NCBI GenBank assembly: GCA_963824085.1
Contig: CAWGNT010000013.1
Coordinates: 296,655 to 360,654 of the forward strand
DNA: 64,000 nucleotides
Direction: 5' to 3'
Source: JARRNE01 sp963824085
GTDB lineage: Bacteria; Pseudomonadota; Gammaproteobacteria; Chromatiales; Chromatiaceae
Shown here one piece after another: positions 25,174 through 34,332 of this stretch (position 1 is its first letter; every line of letters begins with the position of its first letter). Position numbers and translations under genes: made by a program. The notes under the pieces are model-generated. The model was not told where the DNA came from, made no database searches, and saw only the letters and a list, made by a program, of their open reading frames with translations.

Positions 25174-25719
25174 TCAGCAGGCTGGAGCCCGCACCGGCCG
25201 TTCGCCGGCCAGGCCGATCTCCTCGTCCGTGAGATAGCAGCCGGGGTCCTCCGCCCAGGGGTTGCCGGTCACCCGCCAGGCGCGGGTGCGGCTGTTGCCC
25301 GCGCAGACCGCCAGGTAGCGGCATGCCGCGCAGCGGCCCTGGAGGGGGCGCCGCCGCTCCTTGAGACCCGCCATGAGCGGGTCGGAGCGATCCTCCCAGA
25401 TGGCGGAGAAGGGGCGCTCCTTGACGTTGCCGAGGCGATAGTCCCACCACATGGTGTCGGGGTGGACGTAGCCCTCGTTGTCGATGTTGGCGATGTTGAC
25501 CCCCGAGGCGTTGCCGCCCCAGCGCTCCAGCAGGGTCCTGAGCCTTGACAGCTGCTGCGGGAGGTTGCGCTGCGCCCAGAGCAGCAGGTAGGCCCCGTCG
25601 GCATCGTTGTTGCCGGTGACGAACTCCCGCTGCCGCCTCGCCAGACAATCGTCCCAGCAAAGATCGAACAACAGGTCCATGGTGTTTCTTGTCATCCGGT
25701 GATGGGCGTCCTCGCGCCG
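25174..25719 (-). pseudogene. nirJ: 3' fragment of nirJ (copy 1)
   Basis: Encodes only the C-terminal half of NirJ, from REDAHHRMTRNTMDLLFDL to the end, including the auxiliary-cluster cysteines (RCAACRYLAVCAGN, EDPGC). The radical-SAM CxxxCxxC domain is missing because similarity to the intact gene at 36620 ends at 25719, next to the RAYT element. An ATG within that element opens a chimeric frame. The C-terminus here reads GERPVRAPAC, probably the original end; the other copy ends differently through one extra base. Confidence 0.88.
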
Positions 25720-25768
25720 GCGGGAAAAGGAAAAAGGGGCCAGGCTCAATTTCTGCTAGACTTGCAGC

Positions 25769-26503
25769 ATGCCCCGCCGCCCACGCATCCATATCGACGG
25801 ACTTCCACTTCACATCGTCCAGCGCGGGCACAATCGGGGGACGTGCTTCTTCGACGACCAAGACCGGCTCGCGTATCTTGGTTGGCTGCGCGAAGCGCTA
25901 GAGCGCGAACGCTGTTCGCTGCATGCCTACGTCCTGATGACAAATCACTTTCATCTGCTGCTCACGCCGGAACAAGCCGACCGTGTGCCGCAGGTGCTGA
26001 TCTCGGTAGGCCGCCGCTATGTGCAGTACATCAACCACACCTACGGGCGCACTGGCACCCTTTGGGACGGTCGCTACAAATCCTCGTTGGTACAGGCCGA
26101 AACCTATCTGCTGCTCTGCCAGCGCTACATCGAGCTGAACCCGATCCGCGCGGGAATGGCCGCCGATCCCGTCGACTACCGCTGGTCCAGTTACCGCACC
26201 AATGCCCTCGGCGCGTCGAACGCGCTGCTGTCGCCACACCCGCTTTACCTCGCCCTCGGCGCAGATGACGACGCGCGCCGCGCTGCCTATCGGGGACTGT
26301 TCGGTGGGGCGCTCGACGAGAAACCACTCACCGCCTTGCGGCTGGCCCTCAATCAGGATCAGCCGATCGGCAATAATCGATTCTATCGGGAAATCGAGGC
26401 CATGACCGGCCAGCGCCGGGAGCTCCGCCGACGCGGCAGACCACGCAAACGGGACGAAGAGGCACCAGCAGGCGATGCAGGACAGGGCGAATTGCCACTA
26501 TAA
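25769..26503 (+). CDS. REP-associated tyrosine transposase (Y1/HUH)
   Basis: A 244-aa IS200-like Y1 transposase. The HUH motif is in TNHFHLLLTP, and the catalytic tyrosine is likely in RRYVQYINHTYGRTGTLW, followed by the family block RYIELNPIRAGM and YRWSSYR. The C-terminus is basic and ends in a charged tail. RAYT proteins mobilise REP hairpins; REP-like sequences occur 8 kb away at 34333-34469. The gene is intact and could be active. Confidence 0.9.
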   Translation: MPRRPRIHIDGLPLHIVQRGHNRGTCFFDDQDRLAYLGWLREALERERCSLHAYVLMTNHFHLLLTPEQADRVPQVLISVGRRYVQYINHTYGRTGTLWDGRYKSSLVQAETYLLLCQRYIELNPIRAGMAADPVDYRWSSYRTNALGASNALLSPHPLYLALGADDDARRAAYRGLFGGALDEKPLTALRLALNQDQPIGNNRFYREIEAMTGQRRELRRRGRPRKRDEEAPAGDAGQGELPL

Positions 26504-26530
26504 TAATGGGCGAATTGCCACTATAATAAT
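26485..26530 (+). repeat. 23-bp perfect tandem duplication at the RAYT 3' end
   Basis: Two identical 23-bp units, 26485-26507 and 26508-26530, each beginning GGGCGAATTGCC and ending TATAATAAT. The first unit contains the RAYT stop codon (ends 26503). The second runs into the right inverted repeat. Confidence 0.85.
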
Positions 26531-26579
26531 TGAGCCTGGCACCTTTTGCGGATCCACCGTTCGGCATAATCCGGCAAGC

Positions 26580-27215
26580 GGAATAATGGCGCAGGCTATG
26601 GGGTGTGATCTTTTTTTTTAACCCACGGGCGGCGACCACCTTGTGCAGGGTGTTCTGCACCCCGCCGCGATCCAAGGGCGTGGTCGCTCCAGCGGCTCCC
26701 CTCAGACCGCCATGGCGATTGGGAAACAGCAGCACGGGATTGCGATGTACCTGCCAGAAGCGGCGCAGCAGATCCAGGGTGGCCTGCGCCAGAGGAACGA
26801 AACGGTCCTTGTTGCCCTTGGAATCTCGGATATGCACCCGCCAGCGGGCGGCATCGATGTCGCCCACCTGCAAACGCAGCCCTTCGCCGAGGCGAAGCCC
26901 CAGGCTGTAGGCGGTGAAGTAGAAGACCCGATAGCTGAGGATGCGCGTGGCCGCGAACAAACGCCCCGCCTCCTCGACGGTGAGGATGTTGGGCAGGCGT
27001 TGGGCCTTCGGCGGCTTGACCAGATCGACGTTCACCCACGGCCTGTGCAGTACATGGGCGTAGAAGAACTTCAGGCCGTAGAGGTCGAGCTTGACTGCGC
27101 TCCAGGAGTGGCTGTCGAGCAGGTCAGTGAAATACTCCGTCAGCTGCGGCTCGGAGAGATCCTCGATCTGGTGATCGAAGTAGCCCCCGATGCGGCGGAT
27201 GGCGCGCGAGGGGGA
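26580..27215 (-). pseudogene. Truncated tyrosine recombinase (integrase) remnant
   Basis: Encodes the middle of an XerC/D-like phage integrase: GYFDHQIEDLSEPQLTEYF (core-binding domain), GLRLGEGLRLQVGDID (first catalytic Arg), GNKDRFVPLAQATLDLL and ITPHSLRHYS (HxxR box). The catalytic tyrosine and C-terminus are gone, cut at 26580 next to the RAYT element. The N-terminal 40-50 residues are in a different frame or lost. It is most similar by motif to integrases of IS91-type or integron-type elements. Confidence 0.75.
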
Positions 27216-27339
27216 CGAGGGTCGGCTCTTGCATCTTGCGCACATTGCGGGACCTGGTCCCGTTCCCCCAGGACTTGACCGCGTTTCCCGCTGACCCCGT
27301 TCCCCAGCCGCGATCCGGTTGGCGACGAGCGCAAGCGGC

Positions 27340-27597
27340 TCACGCATCCTTGGTGGGAAACTGGATCCTGGCGTAGATCTCCGCCATCGGCAGGGTGCAG
27401 CCGATTGACTCGAACGGGACCTGCTGGTCCATTCGCTCGAAGGAGGAGATGATCCATCGGTCGTCGGATTCGCGGGTCAGGACATCCCCGGCCACTCGGT
27501 CCTGGGCGACCAGGACATACTCGCGCAGACTCGGCAGCGTCCGCTCGGTGGTCAGATAGTCGTCGAAGCTGTAGGGCGATCGGGGTTGCCGGGACAT
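27340..27597 (-). pseudogene. Internally deleted Uma2-family nuclease gene
   Basis: The N-terminus RSPYSFDDYL is the standard opening of Uma2 (DUF820) proteins. It is joined directly to a C-terminal part, TLPSLREYVLVAQDRV...ESIGCTLPMAEIYARI. About 100 residues containing the PD-(D/E)XK core are missing, so no nuclease activity is expected. It belongs to the mobile-DNA debris before the Mrp operon. Confidence 0.65.
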
Positions 27598-28008
27598 CGG
27601 CGGTCTCCGTGCGGCAATCGATCTGGATGTCTGGCTCGTGGTCACTGGGAGCTTGCCCCGTCTTCCCGCATTCGGGCCGCCGCATGCGAGGCGAGGCATC
27701 CGATCGCCTTGGCAACATGGGTCGCAGCCAAGGTTGGGCCTCGCGGGCCGTCAAGGGAATCCTGTCCGAGGGTTGCCCGCAGGCGCGGGAAGACATGATC
27801 GACCAAGTGCGCGGCGGTCTCGGCCATACGGCGGACGTTGCACGACGGGCAAGCCTCCGCCCCTTGTTGGAGGGCATCTGTCCGAGGTTTTCGCAGCTGT
27901 ATGGAGAGAGCCGCTCGTGCGGTGCAACCCGTCGTCTATCCCTCACCCGTCATGCCCGCGCAGGATCGCGTATCATCCGGTCCGCCCGAGAAACACACGC
28001 CGATCTGG

Positions 28009-29601
28009 ATGAATCTGCCCCTCATCGTGCTGATCCCCCTCGTCGGGGCCTTACTGATGCCGCTCATCGGCCGGCACAGCCAGCGACTGCCTGCCTGGGG
28101 CGCGGGCGCGTTCGCCGCGGCCGCGCTGGCGCTGGCCGTCCTTACCGGCACCCGAGTGCTCGCCGGTCAGCTCGTCCTCTGGAGCCAGCCCTGGCTGCCG
28201 CAGGCAGGCCTGTCGCTCGCCCTTCGCATGGACGGGCTCGGCTTTCTCTTCTGCCTGCTCGTCCTCGGCATCGGCCTGCTGATCGTCCTCTACGCCAACT
28301 ACTACCTCGCAGCCGAGGACTCGCGCAGCCGCTTCTACAGCTACCTGCTCCTCTTCCAGGGTGCCATGCTCGGCCTGGTGCTCTCGGAGAACCTGCTGCT
28401 CCTGCTGGTGTTCTGGGAGCTGACGAGCCTGAGCTCCTTCCTCCTGATTGGCTTCCACCGCAGCCAGGCGCAGTCCCGTCAGGGCGCGCGCATGGCCCTG
28501 ATCATGACGAATGCGGGCGGGCTTGCCCTGATCGGCGGGGTGCTGCTCCTTGGCCATGTAGCAGGAAGCTTCGAGCTGTCCGAAGTCTTGAATGCCGGGG
28601 ACCGTGTGCGCGCAAGCCCCCTGTACCTGCCGATCCTGCTACTCGTGCTCGGCGGCGCATTCACGAAGTCCGCGCAGTTCCCCTTCCATACCTGGCTGCC
28701 GCAGGCGATGGTGGCGCCGACACCGGTGAGTGCCTATCTGCATTCGGCGACCATGGTGAAGGCCGGGGTATTCCTGCTGGCGCGGCTGTTTCCTGTGCTT
28801 TCGGGCACGGACATCTGGTTCTTCCTGGTGAGTGGAGTCGGGCTAGTGACCTTGCTCTACGGGGCCTACGTCGCGCTCTTTCAGCACGACCTGAAGGGGT
28901 TGCTCGCGTATTCGACCATCTCCCACCTTGGCCTTATCACCCTGCTATTCGGCTTCGGCACCCCCCTGGGCGCGGTGGCCGGCGTGTTCCACATCATCAA
29001 CCACGCCATCTTCAAGGCGTCTCTCTTCATGGCGGCCGGGATCATCGACCACGAGACCGGAACCCGCGATATGCGCCGGGTGAACGGGCTTTTCCGCTAC
29101 ATGCCGTACACCGCGGTGCTCGCCATGGTCGCCGCAGCGTCCATGGCGGGCGTGCCGCTGTTCAACGGCTTCCTGAGCAAGGAGATGTTCTTCGCCGAGG
29201 CATTGCACTACAACTGGCTGGGGTCGTGGAGCTGGGGCGAGCCCGTGGCGGCTGGTCTTTATGGGGTGTTCTCGGTCGCCTACTCGGTGCGCTTCATCCA
29301 CGACGTCTTCTTCAATGGGGAACCGGTGAACCTCCCCAAGCAGCCGCACGAGCCGATGTACTGGATGCGCATCCCGATCGAGATCCTCGCCGCCCTCGTG
29401 CTGCTCGTCGGCGTCCTTCCGGCCTGGTCGGTGGGGCAGTTGCTGGCAACGGCGGCGGGCAGCGTCATCATGGGCCCGCTGCCGAACTATAAGCTGCAGC
29501 TGTGGCACGGCTTCAGCCCAGCCTTTCAGCTGAGTCTTGTGGCCCTCACCGGAGGGATCCTGCTATATACGCGTGCGCCGCTATCTGTTTGCGCTGCATG
29601 A
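28009..29601 (+). CDS. mrpA: MrpA N-terminal part (Na+/H+ antiporter subunit A), frame interrupted
   Basis: A 530-aa membrane protein homologous to the NuoL-like part of MrpA/MnhA/ShaA. The conserved proton-channel segments are LLLLLVFWELTSLSSFLLIGF (key Glu), FTKSAQFPFHTWLPQAM (key Lys), SAYLHSATMVKAGVFLLARL and HIINHAIFKASLFMAAG. MrpA should continue for another 400 residues, but the frame closes after LLYTRAPLSVCAA through one extra base near 29572; the rest is in the next ORF. ATG at 28009 is chosen from the family N-terminus. The ribosome-binding site is weak. Confidence 0.88.
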   Translation: MNLPLIVLIPLVGALLMPLIGRHSQRLPAWGAGAFAAAALALAVLTGTRVLAGQLVLWSQPWLPQAGLSLALRMDGLGFLFCLLVLGIGLLIVLYANYYLAAEDSRSRFYSYLLLFQGAMLGLVLSENLLLLLVFWELTSLSSFLLIGFHRSQAQSRQGARMALIMTNAGGLALIGGVLLLGHVAGSFELSEVLNAGDRVRASPLYLPILLLVLGGAFTKSAQFPFHTWLPQAMVAPTPVSAYLHSATMVKAGVFLLARLFPVLSGTDIWFFLVSGVGLVTLLYGAYVALFQHDLKGLLAYSTISHLGLITLLFGFGTPLGAVAGVFHIINHAIFKASLFMAAGIIDHETGTRDMRRVNGLFRYMPYTAVLAMVAAASMAGVPLFNGFLSKEMFFAEALHYNWLGSWSWGEPVAAGLYGVFSVAYSVRFIHDVFFNGEPVNLPKQPHEPMYWMRIPIEILAALVLLVGVLPAWSVGQLLATAAGSVIMGPLPNYKLQLWHGFSPAFQLSLVALTGGILLYTRAPLSVCAA

Positions 29602-30823
29602 CGCTATTGTGCCGTCGATAGATCCCTTGAGGTCTTTCGAGCGCCTTATCCTCGGGCTGCAAGCCGGTGCCGGGCGCGTGAGCGTCCTCTTTGAGAACGG
29701 CTCGCTGCAACGCTATCTGGTCGTGCTGGTCGCGACGACCATTCTCGGCTGCGTCGCCGCAGGCTTCGGCCCAGGCTGGGACCTGCCGCTGCCTCCCCTT
29801 GCGGTGAGCGCTGCGACCCTGCTGGGCGCCCTCGCGCTCGCGTTCGGCGCCCTCGGGACCGTGTTCGTGTACCGGCAGCGCCTCATCGGGGTAATCCTGC
29901 TCGGGGTCGTGGGGCTGGTGGTGGCCCTCACCTTCGTACGCTTCTCCGGTCCCGATCCGGCGCTCACGCAGCTCGCGGTCGAGATGGTGACCACCGTTCT
30001 GTTCCTGCTCGCCATCTTCTTCTTGCGGCCGGATCCCGCGGGTGAATCGGGGCTGACACGGCGCCTGCGCGACACCCTTCTGGCCACCCTTGGAGGCGTC
30101 GGCGCCTCGCTCCTCACCTACCGGGTACTGACCGCGCCCTTCGACAGCATCTCCGGCTACCACATTACGCACAGCCTGCCGGGGGGCGGCGGACACAACG
30201 TCGTTAACGTCATCCTCGTCGACTTCCGGGGCTTCGATACGCTCGGGGAGATCACGGTGCTGGCCATCGCGGCCATCGGCGTCTATGTCATGCTGCGCGG
30301 GCTGCGGCTGAGTGCCGTCGCGGGCGATTTCGCCATTGGACGCCTGGCCCGCGAGCGCCATCCGGTCACCCTGGCAATGACCTCCCGCGTAATGCTGCCG
30401 CTCGCCCTGCTGTTCTCCTGGTATCTCCTGGCGCGCGGGCACAACCAGGCCGGCGGCGGCTTTGTGGCCGGCCTGGTCACCAGCATCGCCCTCATCCTGC
30501 AGTACGTCGCGAGCGGCACCGTTTGGACGCAGGCGCGGCTGCCGCTGCATTACCCGATCCTGATCGCCGCGGGCGTGGGGCTGGCGACGGCGACCGGCGT
30601 CGCAAGCCTGCTGTTTGGGTTCCCCTTCCTCACCAGCGCGTTCGCCCATCTGCACCTGCCCGTGCTTGGCGACATTGAGCTGGCGAGCGCCATGGCATTC
30701 GACCTCGGCGTCTACTTGACCGTCGTCGGCGCGGTCATGCTGATCCTGGCGGAGCTTGGAAAGGTCGCTGTGCGCGAGCAAGGCGCCGCACCCGAGCTGG
30801 CGGAGGAGCCATGGAGGCCCTGA
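29537..30823 (+). CDS. mrpB: MrpA C-terminal part fused to MrpB
   Basis: 428 aa, of which the first ten are out of the original frame. Residues from RRYLFALHDAIVPSID onward continue MrpA (helices and the GGGGHNVVNVILVDFRGFDTLGEITVLAIA motif). The last 170 residues are MrpB (MnhB domain: LALLFSWYLLARGHNQAGGGFVAGLV). A fused MrpA-MrpB is normal in gammaproteobacteria, so with the preceding ORF this was one gene of about 930 codons. Deleting one G near 29572 rejoins them. The antiporter needs all seven subunits, so the gene is broken if the base is real. Confidence 0.85.
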   Translation: MWPSPEGSCYIRVRRYLFALHDAIVPSIDPLRSFERLILGLQAGAGRVSVLFENGSLQRYLVVLVATTILGCVAAGFGPGWDLPLPPLAVSAATLLGALALAFGALGTVFVYRQRLIGVILLGVVGLVVALTFVRFSGPDPALTQLAVEMVTTVLFLLAIFFLRPDPAGESGLTRRLRDTLLATLGGVGASLLTYRVLTAPFDSISGYHITHSLPGGGGHNVVNVILVDFRGFDTLGEITVLAIAAIGVYVMLRGLRLSAVAGDFAIGRLARERHPVTLAMTSRVMLPLALLFSWYLLARGHNQAGGGFVAGLVTSIALILQYVASGTVWTQARLPLHYPILIAAGVGLATATGVASLLFGFPFLTSAFAHLHLPVLGDIELASAMAFDLGVYLTVVGAVMLILAELGKVAVREQGAAPELAEEPWRP

Positions 30824-31155
30824 TTGCAGCCGTTATCGGCCTGCTGGTCGCAACCGGTATCTATCTGCTGCTCCGTCCGCGCGTCCTTCCGGTCGTCTTC
30901 GGCCTTACCCTGCTGTCCTACGGGGCCAATCTGCTGGTCTTCAGCATGGGGCGGCTGCGGCTGGACGCCCCGCCCGTCCTCGGTCCGGAAGCCGCCATCG
31001 ACCCAGCGGCCTACGCCGACCCGCTGCCCCAGGCCCTGGTCTTGACGGCGATCGTTATCGGCTTTGCGATGACAGCCTTCATCCTGGTGCTCGCGCTGCG
31101 GAGCTTCGCCGACAACGGCACCGATCATGTCGACGGCGAGGAGCCACCGCAATGA
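30811..31155 (+). CDS. mrpC: MrpC (NuoK-like antiporter subunit)
   Basis: A 114-aa NuoK-like protein with three helices; the segment VFGLTLLSYGANLLVFSMG and PLPQALVLTAIVIGFAMTAF are typical of MnhC. It overlaps the mrpB end by 13 bp and mrpD by 4 bp (ATGA), so expression is coupled. Confidence 0.93.
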   Translation: MEALIAAVIGLLVATGIYLLLRPRVLPVVFGLTLLSYGANLLVFSMGRLRLDAPPVLGPEAAIDPAAYADPLPQALVLTAIVIGFAMTAFILVLALRSFADNGTDHVDGEEPPQ

Positions 31156-32684
31156 GCGGCCTGGTGATCTTCCCCATCCTGCTGCCGCTGGTGACGGCTC
31201 TCTTGATAGTAGCGGGGGGGCTGCGCCGCGTCGGGCTTTGGCAGCAGCCGGTGAGCACCTTGAGCGTGCTGACCCTGGTGATCGTGGCCGCCGTCCTGTT
31301 CGACCATGCCGCCGCCGGGGAGCTTGCCGTTTACCATGTCGGCGACTGGCCCGCGCGCTACGGCATCGTGCTGGTGCTGGACCGCCTAAGCGCTTTGATG
31401 CTGCTGCTGACGGCCGTTGTGGCGGCCTTCAGCCTGATCTACGGCTTTGGCGGGGCCGACCGCGATCAGGGGAGCTTTCACGCCCTATTTCATTTTCAGC
31501 TCGCTGGCCTCAACGCCGCCTTTCTGACCGGCGACCTGTTCAACCTGTTCGTCGCCTTCGAGCTGCTGCTCATCGCCTCCTATGCGCTGCTGATGCACGG
31601 CGCGGGCCCCGAGCGCAGCCGTGCCGGACTCCATTATGCTGTCATGAACCTGGTCGGATCGAGCCTGTTCCTGATCGCCATCGGCCTGATCTACGGCGTG
31701 ACCGGCCGCCTCAACATGGCCGATCTGGCGGCCTGGACGGCCGGCACCGACCTCGCGCAGCAGCCCGTCGTGCGCGTTGCGGGTGCCATGCTTCTCGTCG
31801 TGTTCGGCCTCAAGGCCGCACTGGCTCCGCTGTATGGCTGGCTGCCGTCTACCTACAGCGCAGCGAGCGCGCCGGTCGCCGCCCTGTTCTCCGTCATGAC
31901 GAAGGTCGGCATCTACGCCATGCTGCGGATGTGGGTCTTGATATCTCCCGATCGGGTGGGCGACGAACTTGGCGCGGGACTTCTGGTAGCGGGGATGGTG
32001 ACCCTTTTCCTCGGCAACCTCGGCGCCATCGCGTGCTCGCAGCTACGCCGGACCATCGGCTACCTGCTCATCGGCTCGGTGGGAACACTCGTGATCGCGC
32101 TGGCGTTCGGAACGGCCCCCAGCATCGCGGCCGGACTCTACTATTTGGTGCATAGCACGCTGCTTGCGGCCGCCCTTTTTCTTCTCGCGGACCTGGTGGC
32201 CAGGCAGCGCGGGCCGGCCGCCGACGCCCTGCGCGCCGGCCCGGGGGTGGCGCAGCCGGCGCTCCTGGGGCTGGGCTTCCTGGCCGCGGCCGCGGCCTAC
32301 GCGGGGCTGCCGCCGTTCAGCGGGTTCATCGGCAAGCTTCTGATCCTCCAGTCGGCGTGGGACTCCCGGCTGGGCGCCTGGATCTGGGCGACCGTGCTCG
32401 TCACCGGCCTCTTCGCGACCATTGCCCTGAGCCGTGCCGGCAGCGTGCTATTCTGGAAGAGCGGCGCTCCTTCCGGTGATGGCCCCGGAGCTGGCGCGGC
32501 TTCCGCCGTCCGCACTGCTCCCGTGCTCGCCCTTCTCACGCTGAGCGTGGCGCTCGCTGTCGTCGCCGGCCCGGCCATGGAATACGCCGATGCGACCGCG
32601 AAGCAGCTCCTCGACCGCGACAACTATGTGAGCGCCGTCCTGGGCGCACCCTCATCCGGCGCCGCCGGGAGCCAGACACCATGA
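31152..32684 (+). CDS. mrpD: MrpD (NuoN/M-like antiporter subunit)
   Basis: A 510-aa NuoM/N-like subunit with about fourteen helices. The ion-path residues lie in FNLFVAFELLLIASYALL (Glu), FGLKAALAPLYGWLPSTYSAASAPVAALFSVMTKVGIYAMLR (Lys) and PPFSGFIGKLLIL. The ATG overlaps the mrpC stop as ATGA; the frame stays open far upstream, but that part has no similarity. It should form a proton path in the Mrp complex. Confidence 0.93.
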   Translation: MSGLVIFPILLPLVTALLIVAGGLRRVGLWQQPVSTLSVLTLVIVAAVLFDHAAAGELAVYHVGDWPARYGIVLVLDRLSALMLLLTAVVAAFSLIYGFGGADRDQGSFHALFHFQLAGLNAAFLTGDLFNLFVAFELLLIASYALLMHGAGPERSRAGLHYAVMNLVGSSLFLIAIGLIYGVTGRLNMADLAAWTAGTDLAQQPVVRVAGAMLLVVFGLKAALAPLYGWLPSTYSAASAPVAALFSVMTKVGIYAMLRMWVLISPDRVGDELGAGLLVAGMVTLFLGNLGAIACSQLRRTIGYLLIGSVGTLVIALAFGTAPSIAAGLYYLVHSTLLAAALFLLADLVARQRGPAADALRAGPGVAQPALLGLGFLAAAAAYAGLPPFSGFIGKLLILQSAWDSRLGAWIWATVLVTGLFATIALSRAGSVLFWKSGAPSGDGPGAGAASAVRTAPVLALLTLSVALAVVAGPAMEYADATAKQLLDRDNYVSAVLGAPSSGAAGSQTP

Positions 32685-33172
32685 TGCGCCGCCTGCTGCC
32701 CTATCCCGTGCTCAGTCTGTGTCTTGTGGCGGTTTGGCTGCTCCTGCAGAATAGCGTGGCACCCGGCCAGCTGATGCTGGCGCTGGTGTTTGCCGTTCTG
32801 ATCCCTTGGCTCACGCGCCGCTTCTGGCCGGAGAGCTCCCCCCTCTGGCGGCCCTTGCTAACCCTGCGCCTAACGGCCCGGCTGCTTTGGGACATCCTGA
32901 TTGCGAACCTCGTCGTGGCTCGCCTGGTACTCGGGCCGCGGAGCGGCCTGAAGCCCGCCTTCGTGCGGGTCCCCGTTGCGCTCGACAACCAGCTCGCGCT
33001 GACCATGCTCGCCGGCGCCATCTCGCTTACCCCCGGCACCGTCTCGGTCGACGTGCGACCCAATGATGGATTTATCCTGGTGCACAGCCTGCACGTCGAG
33101 AACGTTCAGACCATGGTTGCGGACATCAAGAGACGTTATGAGCGACCGCTGAAGGAGATCTTCCAATGCTGA
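32681..33172 (+). CDS. mrpE: MrpE subunit
   Basis: 163 aa with two N-terminal helices and the conserved MnhE stretch MLAGAISLTPGTVSVDVRPN followed by LHSLHV-like residues. It overlaps mrpD by 4 bp and mrpF by 7 bp. Confidence 0.92.
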   Translation: MMRRLLPYPVLSLCLVAVWLLLQNSVAPGQLMLALVFAVLIPWLTRRFWPESSPLWRPLLTLRLTARLLWDILIANLVVARLVLGPRSGLKPAFVRVPVALDNQLALTMLAGAISLTPGTVSVDVRPNDGFILVHSLHVENVQTMVADIKRRYERPLKEIFQC

Positions 33173-33435
33173 GCGTCGCCCTGACGATCGCGCTCGCCAT
33201 GCTCGCGGTGGCCATGCTGCTCAGCCTCTACCGCCTGCTGCGCGGCCCTAGCCTGCCCGACCGCATCGCCGGGCTCGACACCCTCTACATCAACGGCATC
33301 GCGCTGCTCGTGCTCCTTGGCATCCACCTGGACAACACGACCTACTTCGAGGGCGCGCTGCTCATCGGCCTGATCGGATTCGTCGGCACGGTCGCCTTTT
33401 GCAAGTACCTGCTGCGCGGGGACATCATCGAATAG
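33166..33435 (+). CDS. mrpF: MrpF subunit
   Basis: 89 aa, three helices, with the MnhF block RLLRGPSLPDRIAGLDTLYINGIALLVLLGI and a conserved Asp in the first loop. It overlaps mrpE by 7 bp. Confidence 0.92.
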   Translation: MLSVALTIALAMLAVAMLLSLYRLLRGPSLPDRIAGLDTLYINGIALLVLLGIHLDNTTYFEGALLIGLIGFVGTVAFCKYLLRGDIIE

Positions 33436-33464
33436 CCTCGCGGCTCAACCAATGAGGCCAAATC

Positions 33465-33800
33465 GTGATCGTTGAGCTCGTCATTTCGTTCTTTCTTCTG
33501 GTCGGCGCCGGCTTCGCCCTGATCGGATCGATCGGGCTCGCCCGCCTGCCCGACTTCTACATGCGGCTGCACGGCCCGACCAAGGCGACGACACTCGGTG
33601 TCGGCGGGACCCTGATCGCGTCCGCCCTCTACTTCACCTTCGAGCGTGGCGAGACGAGCCTTCACGAAATCCTGGTCGCGGTTTTTCTCTTCATCACCGC
33701 GCCGGTGAGCGCCAACCTGATGGCCCGGGCGGCGCTGCATTTGCGCGTGCGCGCCATCGCCGAGATGCCTGCATCGGACCAAGAACGGCCGCAACTCTGA
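33465..33800 (+). CDS. mrpG: MrpG subunit, last gene of the antiporter operon
   Basis: 111 aa, three helices, with the MnhG/PhaG motif GLARLPDFYMRLHGPTKATTLGVGG. It follows mrpF by 29 bp. The completed set mrpA-B-C-D-E-F-G encodes a secondary Na+/H+ antiporter for Na+ extrusion and pH control. No terminator is evident after it. Confidence 0.92.
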   Translation: MIVELVISFFLLVGAGFALIGSIGLARLPDFYMRLHGPTKATTLGVGGTLIASALYFTFERGETSLHEILVAVFLFITAPVSANLMARAALHLRVRAIAEMPASDQERPQL

Positions 33801-33905
33801 GTGCCCGTTCTGGGGACAGTTTACTTAATTCCCCGACCGGAGCAGGGTACCCGAGGAGACAAAGCTAACCAATATTCCAGCCCGGATTGGAGCTCCTACA
33901 GCGGC

Positions 33906-34090
33906 ATGTCAAGACTTCCTAGGGTGAATGCGCCGGGATTGCCCCGCTGCGTCACATGGTGGGGCAGCCGGGCAATCGACGCCAGCGGACGTTCTTCACG
34001 GATCAGGACGATGCGGAGTACCGGGGCTTACTCGCCGAGTCCTGCCGCCGTTGCGGGACGAAGATGCTTGCGTATCGCCTGATCCCCACC
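33906..34090 (+). pseudogene. Remnant of a second Y1 transposase
   Basis: The segment from 33906 encodes SRLPRVNAPGLPR, then after a frame change FTDQDDAEYRGLLAESCRRCGTKMLAYRLIP, the standard N-terminus of RAYT/Y1 transposases up to just before the HUH motif, where a stop occurs. The preceding GGGGACAGTTTACTTAATT-type sequence at about 33811 is the usual flank of such elements. It is inactive. Confidence 0.7.
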
Positions 34091-34332
34091 TGATTACCCA
34101 CATGACTCAGCCGCTCCCATGGCAACGCGAAAGCCAAGTCTTTGTTTTCGGTGGGCGACGCCGCGCCGAACGTGTCGCGGGCGGTCGTGGGGCCGCCATG
34201 CTGTCTGTCTGGCGGGCGCAGTCCTGTTGCAGCCGAAGCGGCAAGCTTTAAATAACTGCAGCTTAGCGCGGTTCGGAATTGGCTGAGTACTGTGGGTAAT
34301 CAGGTCCGCCGTTAACTCAATCGGCTTTCTCT

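Larger units (their letters stand above)
23101..25719 (-). repeat. Direct repeat, copy 1 (nirN-cytochrome-nirJ fragment)
   Basis: Nearly identical to 34549-37183 in the same orientation. The copy-1 end at 25719 is where similarity stops abruptly inside nirJ (after a shared GTCCTCGCGCCG) and the RAYT element begins. At the other end similarity drops within the last nine codons of nirN, where almost every codon differs synonymously. A second patch of clustered differences lies near 23514-23580. The copies flank 8.8 kb of unrelated DNA. Confidence 0.9.
25732..26547 (+). mobile_element. RAYT-type single-gene element with terminal inverted repeats
   Basis: The left end AAAAGGGGCCAGGCTCAAT (25732-25750) and right end ATTGAGCCTGGCACCTTTT (26529-26547) are inverted repeats matching at 18 of 19 positions. 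They enclose one Y1-transposase gene. The left end is 12 bp from the break in nirJ, and the right end abuts the truncated integrase. No target duplication is visible. Confidence 0.8.

Noticed and set aside
29546..30781. 411-codon minus-strand open frame opposite mrpA/B
   Set aside because: Shadow produced by high GC; the plus strand encodes typical Mrp helices.
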